Shown here piece after piece: positions 19,797 to 31,555 of a stretch of 50,506 nucleotides of DNA. Under the pieces are notes generated by a model. It saw only the letters and a list, made by a program, of their open reading frames with translations, did no database searches and was not told the origin of the DNA. Source of the stretch: an uncultured Alphaproteobacteria bacterium (GTDB taxonomy: Bacteria > Pseudomonadota > Alphaproteobacteria > Methylaequorales > Methylaequoraceae). The stretch lies in NCBI GenBank assembly GCA_902579395.1, contig CACHGK010000008.1:1-50506 (forward strand), in the 5' to 3' direction. Position numbers and translations under genes: made by a program. Every line of letters starts with the position of its first letter. The first letter of the stretch is position 1.

Positions 19797-21623
19797 ATGT
19801 TTAATCTCTCTAATGAAGTATTTATATATCTAAGTCTCGTTATAGTTATTCTCAGTATGATATTTTATGCTGTAGAAAACTTATCAATTGTATTTAAATC
19901 AGTTGTAATTTTAACATTTTTATTAATTTTTTTCTCAATCTTTCCATTTTTTGATGAATCAGGAAGAAATCTTCTTAATCCACAAGCTATTTTGAAAGGT
20001 TTCAGCAACACGTCTCTAATTACTGTGTTATGTTTGTTGATTTTAGGTCAAGGTGTTGTTCAAACCCGAGCCCTTGATAATGCACTCTCTTCTTTACTTA
20101 GATTATTTCCAGAAAACCATAATTTAGTTATAATATTGTGTTTACTTCTTGTGTTGGTTTTAAGTGCATTTATAAATAATACTCCTGTTGTAATAATTTT
20201 TATCCCAATTCTTCAAGGAATAATAAAAAATACTAACTCATCATTGGGAAAGTTTTTAATGCCTTTGAGTTATGTAGCTATTCTTGGAGGTATGACAACG
20301 TTAATTGGTTCAAGTACAAATTTGTTGGTTTCAGATTCCTTAAAGACTTATTCAGATATTAGTTTAGGCTTCTTTGATTTTACCGTAGCTGGCTCTATAA
20401 TTGCTTTTTCTGGGTTTATATACGTTATAGTATTTTCAAGATTTAAATTATTTTTGACAGATAGATCTCCAACAGCAAATGAACTTTTAGATAATACAAA
20501 TAATAATTTTATTACTCAGATTGTAATAAATGAAAATTCAGATTTAATTGGGAAAACTACTACAGAAGGAAAATTTCCTGGTCTTGAAAAAATTAAAATC
20601 CTCATGATTCAAAGAGGAGAGCATGCTGAGCACGGTCCGTTTGAAAGTATTGTGTTAGAAAAGGGTGATATTCTTGTTGTATCTATAAGTCGAGAACAAC
20701 TAACAGAAATACTCGGTAAAAAAATCGTTTCAATAGAACACAACTTGAAAGACGAAGAATTAATTGATGATCAATTGATTACCGAAGCAATGGTTACGCC
20801 ATCATCGAGTTTAGTTGGGAATACAATTGAGAATGTTAGTTTTAGATATAGGTATAATTGTTTGGTAATTGGTTTGCAGAGGAAATCAAAAATTATTACA
20901 AAAAAAATGGGTGAGCTCCCGTTAGAACCAGGTGATACACTTCTTATTCAGGGGAATCCTAATGTAATCAAAAACCTTAGAAATCAAAGTGATCTTTTGC
21001 CCATGGAATGGGCTACTTCTGAAATTCAAAATAAAGAAATTGCCAATAAATCTCTAATAATTTTTCTTTCAGTTGTTAGCCTTGGTGCTTTAGAGATCTT
21101 ACCTTTAGTTGTTGCTGCCTTACTTGGTGTTGTTTCTATTATATTTTTTAAGGTGCTTAATATAAGACAGGTAATCAGGAGTATAGATAACAGTCTTTTA
21201 TTGTTAATAGTTTCATCTTTAGCTCTCGGTCAAGTAATTCAAGTTACTGGTACTGCAAACTTTTTGTCTGAATTACTTTTACAGTTACTAGATGGGTCCT
21301 TACCGCTGACAGTTATATTATGTTTTTATATTTTAGTTTCTATAACTACAAATTTTATTTCAAACAACGCATGTGCAGTTTTATTTGCTCCTATAGCTAT
21401 TGATATTGCAGAAAAATTATCAGTCGACCCTAAAACTATGGCAATAGCTTTAATTTTTGCTGTAAACACTTCATTTTTGACCCCTTTAGCCTATCAAACT
21501 AATCTATTAGTAATGGGTCCAGGTCATTATAAATTTATTGATTATGTAAAATTTGGACTGCCTCTTACAGTTCTTTGCTGGATTATTTTTTACATTACTT
21601 TTCCTATCTTATATCAATTATGA
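19797..21623 (+). CDS. SLC13/DASS-type transporter with two RCK_C domains
   Basis: Inner-membrane anion transporter of the ArsB/NhaD-DASS superfamily, often annotated as a sodium:sulfate or dicarboxylate symporter. Membrane segments fill residues 1-215 and about 405-608. Between them lie two TrkA-C (RCK_C) domains, about 230-305 and 315-390, each with the ending 'GD-x-L-L/V' (EKGDILVVS; EPGDTLLIQ). Repeated hairpin motifs typical of the fold are SAFINNTPVVIIFIP and SNNACAVLFAPIA; GSSTNLLVSD and TPLAYQTNLLVMGPG fit the substrate/Na+ loops. 608 aa matches this architecture. The substrate cannot be told from sequence. Its TGA overlaps the serC ATG. Confidence 0.88.
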   Translation: MFNLSNEVFIYLSLVIVILSMIFYAVENLSIVFKSVVILTFLLIFFSIFPFFDESGRNLLNPQAILKGFSNTSLITVLCLLILGQGVVQTRALDNALSSLLRLFPENHNLVIILCLLLVLVLSAFINNTPVVIIFIPILQGIIKNTNSSLGKFLMPLSYVAILGGMTTLIGSSTNLLVSDSLKTYSDISLGFFDFTVAGSIIAFSGFIYVIVFSRFKLFLTDRSPTANELLDNTNNNFITQIVINENSDLIGKTTTEGKFPGLEKIKILMIQRGEHAEHGPFESIVLEKGDILVVSISREQLTEILGKKIVSIEHNLKDEELIDDQLITEAMVTPSSSLVGNTIENVSFRYRYNCLVIGLQRKSKIITKKMGELPLEPGDTLLIQGNPNVIKNLRNQSDLLPMEWATSEIQNKEIANKSLIIFLSVVSLGALEILPLVVAALLGVVSIIFFKVLNIRQVIRSIDNSLLLLIVSSLALGQVIQVTGTANFLSELLLQLLDGSLPLTVILCFYILVSITTNFISNNACAVLFAPIAIDIAEKLSVDPKTMAIALIFAVNTSFLTPLAYQTNLLVMGPGHYKFIDYVKFGLPLTVLCWIIFYITFPILYQL

Positions 21624-22693
21624 ATATACCAAATCTTAAGAAACCTTTTGATCCCAGATTTTCTTGTGGCCCAACAAAAAAACCAGAAGGATGGTCTTTA
21701 GAAAAATTTAATGACATTTTTTTGGGACGATATCATCGGTCTGATGATGTAAAGGTATATGTTCTTAGACAATTAGAAAGAATAAATAAAATTCTAAAAG
21801 TGCCATATAATTTTAAAACTTTTTTAATTCCAGGGTCTTGTACTAGTGCTATGGAGGCAGTTATTTGGTCTCTATTGGGTGAAAGACTGATAACAACCTT
21901 AATATATGACTATTGGGGATTGACTTGGTACGAAGACATGAAAAAACTTAACTACAAAATAGATTGTCGTATGTCATTAGATGGTTCAATGCCTCATCTA
22001 GATAACATTGAACCTTCAAATGATCTGATGTTTGTGTGGACTGGAACTACAACAGGAATGTCAATTAACAAACTTGATTTTTTGGATTCAAAACATGAAG
22101 GGTTAATTATTAGTGATATTACTTCAGCTGCTTTTATATATGACCTTCCTTGGAATCAAATTGATGTAGGAATATTCTCTTGGCAAAAGGCCCTTGGATC
22201 TGAATCTCAGCATGGGATTGTGGTTATGAGTCCAAAGGCAATAAGTAGATTAAAAGAAAAGCCTGTTCCAAAAATATTTGATTTTTTAGGATATGATTAT
22301 CTTATAAATACTCCTTCACTTTTATCTATTGCAGATTTAGAGGTATGTTTAGACTTATATGAAAATTGTGGGGGATTAGAAAAAAATAAAGAAAATTGCG
22401 TGCAAAATAAATTGGTATTAGATCAATGGATTAAAAAAAATAATTATCTGAGAAGATTTGTTAAAGAAAAAAAATATGAAGCGCTAACCCCATCATATTT
22501 CACCTTTTCAAAAGAATTTGATTACGATAAATTTTTTGATTTTTTGATTAAGAACAAAATTGCTTATGATATCAAGAATTACAGAAAGTCAAATCCAGGT
22601 GTAAGAATTTGGACAGGTCCAACTATAAAAAAAAATGATTTGCTTGCGCTCACAAATTGGCTAGATTGGTGTTTTAATGAATTTGTTAGATAA
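21620..22693 (+). CDS. serC: Phosphoserine aminotransferase (alphaproteobacterial type)
   Basis: PLP enzyme converting 3-phosphohydroxypyruvate to phosphoserine in serine synthesis. I start at the ATG at 21620, which makes an ATGA overlap and gives the family start KPFDPRFSCGPTKKPEGWSL; a longer frame reaching to 21575 lies within the transporter. PLP-binding residues are visible: Asp166 (SDITSAA) and the Schiff-base Lys190 in FSWQKALGSESQHG. 357 aa. This is the 'Methanosarcina-type' SerC found in alphaproteobacteria. The partner gene serA, commonly located right after serC in this group, is absent from this slot. Confidence 0.93.
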   Translation: MNIPNLKKPFDPRFSCGPTKKPEGWSLEKFNDIFLGRYHRSDDVKVYVLRQLERINKILKVPYNFKTFLIPGSCTSAMEAVIWSLLGERLITTLIYDYWGLTWYEDMKKLNYKIDCRMSLDGSMPHLDNIEPSNDLMFVWTGTTTGMSINKLDFLDSKHEGLIISDITSAAFIYDLPWNQIDVGIFSWQKALGSESQHGIVVMSPKAISRLKEKPVPKIFDFLGYDYLINTPSLLSIADLEVCLDLYENCGGLEKNKENCVQNKLVLDQWIKKNNYLRRFVKEKKYEALTPSYFTFSKEFDYDKFFDFLIKNKIAYDIKNYRKSNPGVRIWTGPTIKKNDLLALTNWLDWCFNEFVR

Positions 22694-25996
<3,303 letters not shown>

Positions 25997-26002
25997 AAAA
26001 TA

Positions 26003-26030
26003 ATAATAGAAATCAAAATTTATAAGTCAA
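26003..26030 (-). promoter_or_regulatory. Candidate rpoH promoter, probably leaderless
   Basis: On the minus strand CTTGAC/TTGACT (ending at 26025) and TATTAT (26008-26003) are separated by 16 bp. The start codon A is at 25996, so a transcript starting about 7 nt after the -10 box would begin at or next to the ATG. The boxes fit the alphaproteobacterial housekeeping consensus (CTTGAC...CTATAT) and also loosely the RpoH consensus, so autoregulation is possible. Confidence 0.45.
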
Positions 26031-26074
26031 GCATAAAATGAATATAACATGAACAAAATATTAATTTAAGTTTA

Positions 26075-27079
26075 TTATTGATCTAAGTTATTGATATCAT
26101 TGAGTTCTTTTAATGTATCTAATAAGTCAGAGTGTAACTCTGACTCAAAAAAAAGTTTCTTTTTTTTTAAAGGATGAAAAAAACCAAGGAAACTCGCATG
26201 TAAGGCTTGTCTATCATTTTTGATAAAATTTTTAAAAATAAGATTTTTTAAGTTTAAAGGTAAATTTTTGTAATAATTATTTCTACTGTAAGTATTATCG
26301 CCAATAAGGGGGTTGCCTATGTAACTCATATGTACTCTTATTTGATGAGTTCTTCCTGTTAAAAGTTGACATTTCAAATGGCTGATTTTAACTTTATTAC
26401 TAATTATAAAACTTCTTATTAACTTATATTTGGTTGTTGCTTTTTTTCCATTATTAGAATCACTAACTGACATTTTTTTCCTATTATATTTCGATCTACA
26501 TATACTTTCATTTATAATCCCCTCTCTTTTAGGTAGGAGATTCCAAACCAACAAATTATACTCTCTTTGTGTTTTTTTTTGTTTAAATTGTTCGGAAAGA
26601 CTTATGTGCGTTTTATCATCCTTAGCAAAAACTAAAAGTCCACTAGTCATTTTATCAATTCTATGAACCACCCCTGGTCTTAGCACCCCTCCAATTCCAG
26701 ATAAATTATTTTTACAATGAGAGAGAAGAGCATTAACAAGTGTTTTATCTCTATTTCCAGCTCCTGGATGTACAACTATTCCTGGTTCTTTATCAATTAC
26801 TATCAAATTTTTATCTTCATATACTATATTTATTTTTAATTTTTGTGCTATGATTTCAGGCTTTACTGGTTTGGGTATGAATAGTTTTATAATTCCATCT
26901 TCTTTTAATTTTAATGAAGGCCTTTTAACAATCTTTCCATTAAGCATACAGTTATTTGACAGAATCATGGATTGCAAACGATTTCTCGAATAATTTTTTA
27001 ATTTTTCACAGATCAATGTATCTATTCTTTTTCCGTGATCATTGCTTGTAATTAAAATAGTTATATAATCATTTTTCAA
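26075..27079 (-). CDS. rluD: 23S rRNA pseudouridine synthase RluD
   Basis: RluD makes the pseudouridines of helix 69 in 23S rRNA. An N-terminal S4 domain (about 15-65) is followed by the catalytic domain with VVHRIDKMTSGLLV, where Asp142 is the catalytic residue, and the C-terminal TGRTHQIRVHMSYIGNPLIGD motif. 334 aa. The frame starts at TTG (27079), because the nearby ATG at 27072 is in a frame that stops at once. The start codon overlaps the ATG of the divergent membrane protein gene, leaving no separate intergenic promoter space. Confidence 0.95.
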   Translation of the reverse strand: MKNDYITILITSNDHGKRIDTLICEKLKNYSRNRLQSMILSNNCMLNGKIVKRPSLKLKEDGIIKLFIPKPVKPEIIAQKLKINIVYEDKNLIVIDKEPGIVVHPGAGNRDKTLVNALLSHCKNNLSGIGGVLRPGVVHRIDKMTSGLLVFAKDDKTHISLSEQFKQKKTQREYNLLVWNLLPKREGIINESICRSKYNRKKMSVSDSNNGKKATTKYKLIRSFIISNKVKISHLKCQLLTGRTHQIRVHMSYIGNPLIGDNTYSRNNYYKNLPLNLKNLIFKNFIKNDRQALHASFLGFFHPLKKKKLFFESELHSDLLDTLKELNDINNLDQ

Positions 27080-27366
27080 TGAAAAAAATCCTTAAGTTTA
27101 TAGTTATTTTTTTTGGCATACTGATAATCATTCTTTTATCAATTACAATAATAACTATTTTTAAAAAATATAATAACAATCAAAGTAATTTTTCAAATAA
27201 AACAATTTTAAGTTCTGTAAACAAAGATGAATTCGAAATTAAAAACTTCCAAATTGATAAAAAACAACTTCACTTACATCTTGAAAATAAAGATAATAAT
27301 AGCCAAATTATTAGAACTTATGATATTAAAAGTGGAAAATTATCATCAGAAATAATAATTAAATGA
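27079..27366 (+). CDS. Small membrane-anchored protein, DUF6476-like
   Basis: 95 aa with one N-terminal membrane helix (about 5-30, Ile-rich) and a short soluble domain, which would face the periplasm. The pattern of the soluble part (ILSSVNKDEFEIKNFQI, then KQLHLHLEN and RTYDIKSGKLSSEI) matches my memory of DUF6476 proteins, which lie divergent from rluD in alphaproteobacteria with an RIVVVDLxTGRxLGTI-like end. Its ATG overlaps the rluD TTG head to head, and its stop overlaps the next gene (ATGA). Function unknown. Confidence 0.6.
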   Translation: MKKILKFIVIFFGILIIILLSITIITIFKKYNNNQSNFSNKTILSSVNKDEFEIKNFQIDKKQLHLHLENKDNNSQIIRTYDIKSGKLSSEIIIK

Positions 27367-27815
27367 TTTCCGAAAAACTTCTAATTTTTTTAACAAGTTG
27401 GGTAATAGAAAATACCGAATTTAAAAATAAGATTGAAAATCCTGAATTTTTTGAACTTACTAAAAATGAAATGTCAGATAAAGCATGTTTCTCATCAGAA
27501 AATTGTAGAGTTAAAGCTTACTATGTCAAAGATAGTGGCATTTATTATATCAATAGTTTAAAACCTGAAAAAAAAATCTGTGATAAATCAATTATTTTAC
27601 ATGAGCTAATTCATCATTATCAAAAAAATGACAATAGAGTAATAGATTTAGACGAACATACACTATGGACCCTCCAAGAAAGACAAGCAATTTATTATCA
27701 AAATTTATTTTTGATATCTCAAAAAAGGATTAACGGTAATAAAGGCCCAGAAAATGTTCTAGAGTGTGAGGGAGGTACATATTTAGATCTTCAATATAAA
27801 TATAATAAAGAGTAA
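27363..27815 (+). CDS. Putative zinc metallopeptidase (HExxH), DUF6647-like
   Basis: 150 aa. The central motif ILHELIHHYQ gives His80-Glu81-x-x-His84, the zincin signature, and a Glu at 106 in LQERQAIYYQ about 22 residues later could be the third ligand, a gluzincin-like spacing. Cys42, Cys48 and Cys73 could form a disulfide if the protein is exported, and the hydrophobic N-terminus (LLIFLTSWVI) might be a weak signal or a buried helix. The layout resembles short alphaproteobacterial DUF6647 proteins as I remember them. It overlaps the preceding membrane protein gene by ATGA, so the two probably work or are at least made together. Substrate unknown. Confidence 0.6.
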   Translation: MISEKLLIFLTSWVIENTEFKNKIENPEFFELTKNEMSDKACFSSENCRVKAYYVKDSGIYYINSLKPEKKICDKSIILHELIHHYQKNDNRVIDLDEHTLWTLQERQAIYYQNLFLISQKRINGNKGPENVLECEGGTYLDLQYKYNKE

Positions 27816-27827
27816 TTAACTAAATTT

Positions 27828-28658
27828 ATGGTTCAACTTTATAAAGACGCAATTTTAAAAAACTCTCCCAAAAATATCAACGAAAAATTTTTCAAAGAGC
27901 AAATATTCAAAGGTAAAATTTTGATTATAAACTCATCTAACCAGATTAACGAAATTTTAAATTTGTGTGAAAGGTATTTTTTCGAGACTTTTGATATTTC
28001 TGTTAAAAAATTCTTAAAAATAGAAAAGACTACTGTCGAACATAATCGTCTTTTTCATATACTTCAAAAAAGGATTAAATGTTGTAAATCAATTAGAAAG
28101 AAATTTACAAACTTTCTTGAAGACTTAGGTCTAAAACCTAATCAAACTTATATGGATATGATTTCAATAAGATTCACTCCCGTAAAAGGAAGAGAGTGTT
28201 TAGGTAGTTTAAAACCTGCCAAACCACACAGGGACACATGGGCATCAAATATTTTTAATCAGATAAATTTATGGTTTCCGATCCATAATGTGAAAAAAGA
28301 GCATTCAATTTACATTATTCCCAAATATTTTAAAAAAAAAGTACAAAATAATAGTTCTTCATGGAGCTATTCTTTGCACAAAAGTAAAAATAATTATCCG
28401 TCAGTTCCTTATACACGAGCAGTATTAGAAGAAAAAGATAAGATTAGTTTTAATTTACTAAAAGGTGATGTATTATGCTTTTCAGGACACCATCTTCACG
28501 GAAGTAGAATCGGATTTAATAGAAGAATCAACTTAGAGACAAGAATCGTAAATAATCAGGATTGTGATTCATTTGATATTCCAGTCAACCTAGATTCACA
28601 TAGTAAAGAAAAAAAATATAAATGGTTTAGAAATTTATATTCTGGTAAGTACTATTAA
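27828..28658 (+). CDS. Putative 2-oxoglutarate/Fe(II)-dependent oxygenase
   Basis: 276 aa, soluble. A probable facial triad is present: His134-x-Asp136 in KPHRDTWASN and a distal His224 in HHLHGSRIG, with Arg232 eight residues on as the 2-oxoglutarate carboxylate anchor. The spacing (about 88 residues between HxD and distal His) and the segments INLWFPIH and KGDVLCFSG match the double-stranded beta-helix of PhyH-like oxygenases. No family name can be given. It is the last plus-strand gene before the carotenoid/retinal cluster and shares its stop region (TTAA) with blh. A role in modifying carotenoid or retinal is possible but rests on position only. Confidence 0.65.
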   Translation: MVQLYKDAILKNSPKNINEKFFKEQIFKGKILIINSSNQINEILNLCERYFFETFDISVKKFLKIEKTTVEHNRLFHILQKRIKCCKSIRKKFTNFLEDLGLKPNQTYMDMISIRFTPVKGRECLGSLKPAKPHRDTWASNIFNQINLWFPIHNVKKEHSIYIIPKYFKKKVQNNSSSWSYSLHKSKNNYPSVPYTRAVLEEKDKISFNLLKGDVLCFSGHHLHGSRIGFNRRINLETRIVNNQDCDSFDIPVNLDSHSKEKKYKWFRNLYSGKYY

Positions 28659-29536
28659 ATTTTTTTTGTAAAGCTTGTTAACAATATATGAGAAATTGTA
28701 AGTGATGACATTCCAATTACAATAAAATTAATATTCAAGTTTTCTGAACTATTCTGAAATACAAAGTAAACAATTACAAAAAAAATTATAGTTAGAGTCG
28801 TCATTGGAACTGTTTTTAGAAAAAGACTTTTATTGGTTAATTTTAATTTACTTTTCTCATCTTTTAGATGGCGTATGGAGTGAAGAAAACAAAAATAAAT
28901 AAAAAAGGATATTAACGGTTCAAAAAACCAGAAACAAATAAATAAACCGAAAAGTTCTAAAATGTAATGAAAGGTTCTAAAATTAGTAAAAATTATTTTA
29001 TTGTGTTGTATAAGATTTAAAAGAATTAATAAGAGTAAAATAAGATAAGCATAATAAAAGTAATTGTTTAGCGTTAATAAAAAAAACTTATCAACTAAGA
29101 AATATGAAAATATTTCTATAGTTTTTTCTAAATGAAATTTGAATGGCAATACAATTACCAAGCTACCTCTTATAAATATTTCTGTTAACTTAGTATTAGT
29201 TATACTATCACTTAATCCAAAATGAAAAATTGATAACAGTAAAAAGACAACAAAAATAAAATTAGGAAAAATGATCCATAAATAGAAAAAAATTATTGGA
29301 ATAGAAATATAAACTACTAAGAATAACAAAGTATCCCCAGTATTTTTAATTAGTTTATTATTTCTCGCGATCAATATATCGAGGCTACCATGAGCAATAC
29401 CAGGCCATAATAGTGGTAATGTAAATATTACAATTTGATTTAGATAATTCCCAGAAAAAAAATCATTGTAATATTCAACTATTGGAATCATCAATACTAC
29501 AACCAATAAAAAAAATTTGGTTTCAATATATCTCAT
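28655..29536 (-). CDS. blh: Beta-carotene 15,15'-dioxygenase, Brp/Blh family
   Basis: Integral membrane enzyme that cleaves beta-carotene into two retinal molecules, the chromophore for proteorhodopsin. The 293-aa protein is almost wholly hydrophobic with about seven or eight membrane segments. The conserved iron-ligand histidines of the family are at His49 (GIAHGSLDI), His105 (IFHFGLSD), His219/His223 (LHSIRHL) and His283 (ISHILL). It is the last gene of the crtE-I-B-Y-blh series, with crtY upstream overlapping by 4 nt. Confidence 0.95.
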   Translation of the reverse strand: MRYIETKFFLLVVVLMIPIVEYYNDFFSGNYLNQIVIFTLPLLWPGIAHGSLDILIARNNKLIKNTGDTLLFLVVYISIPIIFFYLWIIFPNFIFVVFLLLSIFHFGLSDSITNTKLTEIFIRGSLVIVLPFKFHLEKTIEIFSYFLVDKFFLLTLNNYFYYAYLILLLLILLNLIQHNKIIFTNFRTFHYILELFGLFICFWFFEPLISFFIYFCFLHSIRHLKDEKSKLKLTNKSLFLKTVPMTTLTIIFFVIVYFVFQNSSENLNINFIVIGMSSLTISHILLTSFTKKI

Positions 29537-30648
29537 CTGTTTATAAATATTGACTTTATAATATGAAACTTTGGTAAAGAAAAAATCACTTTTAATATTT
29601 CAAAAAAATTTGCTGTATTTGTTAAAAACTTTACCAAAGTTTTTAGATTATTTTTTTTGAAAAAACATTCAAAAAATAAAGTAGCTAAATGTGGATTATA
29701 ATTTAAAAAATTACAAAAAATTTTGTCCAAAAGATAAGATGACTTTCTTTCTTTTATAACAGGTGTTTTATCTTTAATGATACAATCTACTAGTTGTTTA
29801 GAATATATAAATGAATTTTGCAGTGAGTAACCAGTTGATTGTTTAACCCAATTTCCTGCCAATCCAATTTTAATATGATTAATTGATTTAGGTTGTTGGT
29901 ATTTAAACATTGGAATAACTCCATATTCATGTGATTTAATTTTATAATTTAGTTTATTAAATTTATTTTTAATATATCTTTTGAGCTCACTTTTATAATC
30001 ATTTTTTGAAAAAACTTTTGAAGAAAAATATGTTAACTCAATTAATGCTCTTTCTTCACTAAATGGAAGTATATAAACAAAATTGAATACATTCTTTATA
30101 TCTAAAATATCCATCAAAATAACTTCTTTGCTATTCATAACTTTTTTATTAAATATTACTTCGACACCATAGAAATGTTGAAGAAGTTTATTTTGGGGTT
30201 TATTTTTATTATCAATTCTGCTGTCAAACAATAGATTTGACGTAAAAGTTTTATCTTTTATTTTGATTGAAATTTTATTTTTTTTATTTTCAATTCTTTG
30301 GACGTTAAGGTTTGCTAAAATCTTAAATCTTTTTTCTTTCTTCAATTTTCTAATGAAGAATTCTTTAAGGCTTTTATATTTAATCATTAGATACTTATAA
30401 TTATCACTATTTAATGAAATTTTTTTATCATTAATTAAAATGGAAATATCATCCCAAATATTTTCCGCATATTGGGTTAAAATATTTCTAGGATAATTCC
30501 AAAAGCATAAATTTTTGTTCATCACTATTTTTTTTTCTTTTTCTAACATTAATACACTCTTGTTAGTTCTTTCTATTATTTCGTGTGCTAGAATTAATCC
30601 AGAAACTCCTGCCCCGATTATAATGATATCAAAATTATCTTTAGTCAT
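29533..30648 (-). CDS. crtY: Lycopene beta-cyclase CrtY
   Basis: Flavoprotein that closes both ends of lycopene to give beta-carotene. I start at the ATG at 30648 (371 aa), eight residues inside the longest frame, which opens with a TTG; the ATG overlaps the crtB stop by 8 nt. FAD motif IIIIGAGVSGL at 8-18. Family features are LFDSRIDNKNKPQNKLLQHFYGVEV, the MDILD segment, PFSEERALIELTYFS and TGYSLQNS. These fit the CrtY/CrtL group. Sits between crtB and blh, where a retinal pathway needs it. Confidence 0.93.
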   Translation of the reverse strand: MTKDNFDIIIIGAGVSGLILAHEIIERTNKSVLMLEKEKKIVMNKNLCFWNYPRNILTQYAENIWDDISILINDKKISLNSDNYKYLMIKYKSLKEFFIRKLKKEKRFKILANLNVQRIENKKNKISIKIKDKTFTSNLLFDSRIDNKNKPQNKLLQHFYGVEVIFNKKVMNSKEVILMDILDIKNVFNFVYILPFSEERALIELTYFSSKVFSKNDYKSELKRYIKNKFNKLNYKIKSHEYGVIPMFKYQQPKSINHIKIGLAGNWVKQSTGYSLQNSFIYSKQLVDCIIKDKTPVIKERKSSYLLDKIFCNFLNYNPHLATLFFECFFKKNNLKTLVKFLTNTANFFEILKVIFSLPKFHIIKSIFINR

Positions 30649-31555
30649 AATTTGCAGATCTAAATTTATCAAGAATGTTAATTACTTTCTTCTCAATTTT
30701 TATGTCTTTTTCAATTCTTTTTTGGAATAGTAAATTTTTAATTACTTGAATTGTTTTTATCAGTTTTTCTGTTTTTGTCAGATAAATTCTTTCAGACCAA
30801 ATATTATAATTTTTTTTTCTTATTTTTGTACCAATTGATTGATATAGGAAAGAAGCGACTGCAATTGGTATTCTATATTTGATTGGTAATTTTATAATTC
30901 CTACCCACGCAATATTATATATTTTATCTGCAATCCTCAATATGTTCTCTAGATCTTTAGAAAATTCTTGTTGTAAAAATTTATTTTCTTTTAGAGTTCT
31001 GAAATGTTTATTAGTTTTCAACCTTAAATCTTTAGGAATGTATATTCTATTTTTTCCCAAATCTTCTTTTACATCACGAGAGATATTAGTTAATTGCATA
31101 GCTATTCCTAATTGAATTCCATAATATCTCAATTCTTTTTTTTTAACTGCCATGATCTTACACATCATTATTCCAACTGTGCCAGCAACTTTATAACTAT
31201 ATTCGATTAATTCAGAAAAATTTCTTATTTCTACTTTTTTCAAATCACTCATAACTCCATCTATAAGATCGATTGGTATCCATGGATTTATTTTATATTT
31301 TGTCATTAATCCAATGAATTCAGATATAATCTTGTCACTAGAATTCTGATTATAAATATCTTTCTTGAATCTTTTTAGTTGCTCAAATGCAAGTTTTGAA
31401 TTTTTAGGATCCTTATCCCCTATATCATCAATAAGTCTGCAAAAAAAATATAGAATTTTAATATCATCTTGAATCTTTTTGGAGAAAAATAAGGATGCAA
31501 AGTAGAAAGTTTTAGCCCTTTTTTCTATTGAAAGATTTGCGATGCTCTCATTCAT
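30641..31555 (-). CDS. crtB: Phytoene synthase CrtB
   Basis: Joins two geranylgeranyl diphosphates into phytoene. 304 aa, squalene/phytoene synthase fold. First Asp-rich motif at 43-47 in FCRLIDDIGDKD, second in QLTNISRDVKEDLGKNRIYIP with Asp161 and Asp165. The N-terminal FYFASLFFSKKIQDDI matches the start of the family fold. Overlaps crtI by 8 nt upstream and crtY by 8 nt downstream, so the products are probably translated in a coupled way. Confidence 0.95.
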   Translation of the reverse strand: MNESIANLSIEKRAKTFYFASLFFSKKIQDDIKILYFFCRLIDDIGDKDPKNSKLAFEQLKRFKKDIYNQNSSDKIISEFIGLMTKYKINPWIPIDLIDGVMSDLKKVEIRNFSELIEYSYKVAGTVGIMMCKIMAVKKKELRYYGIQLGIAMQLTNISRDVKEDLGKNRIYIPKDLRLKTNKHFRTLKENKFLQQEFSKDLENILRIADKIYNIAWVGIIKLPIKYRIPIAVASFLYQSIGTKIRKKNYNIWSERIYLTKTEKLIKTIQVIKNLLFQKRIEKDIKIEKKVINILDKFRSANYD

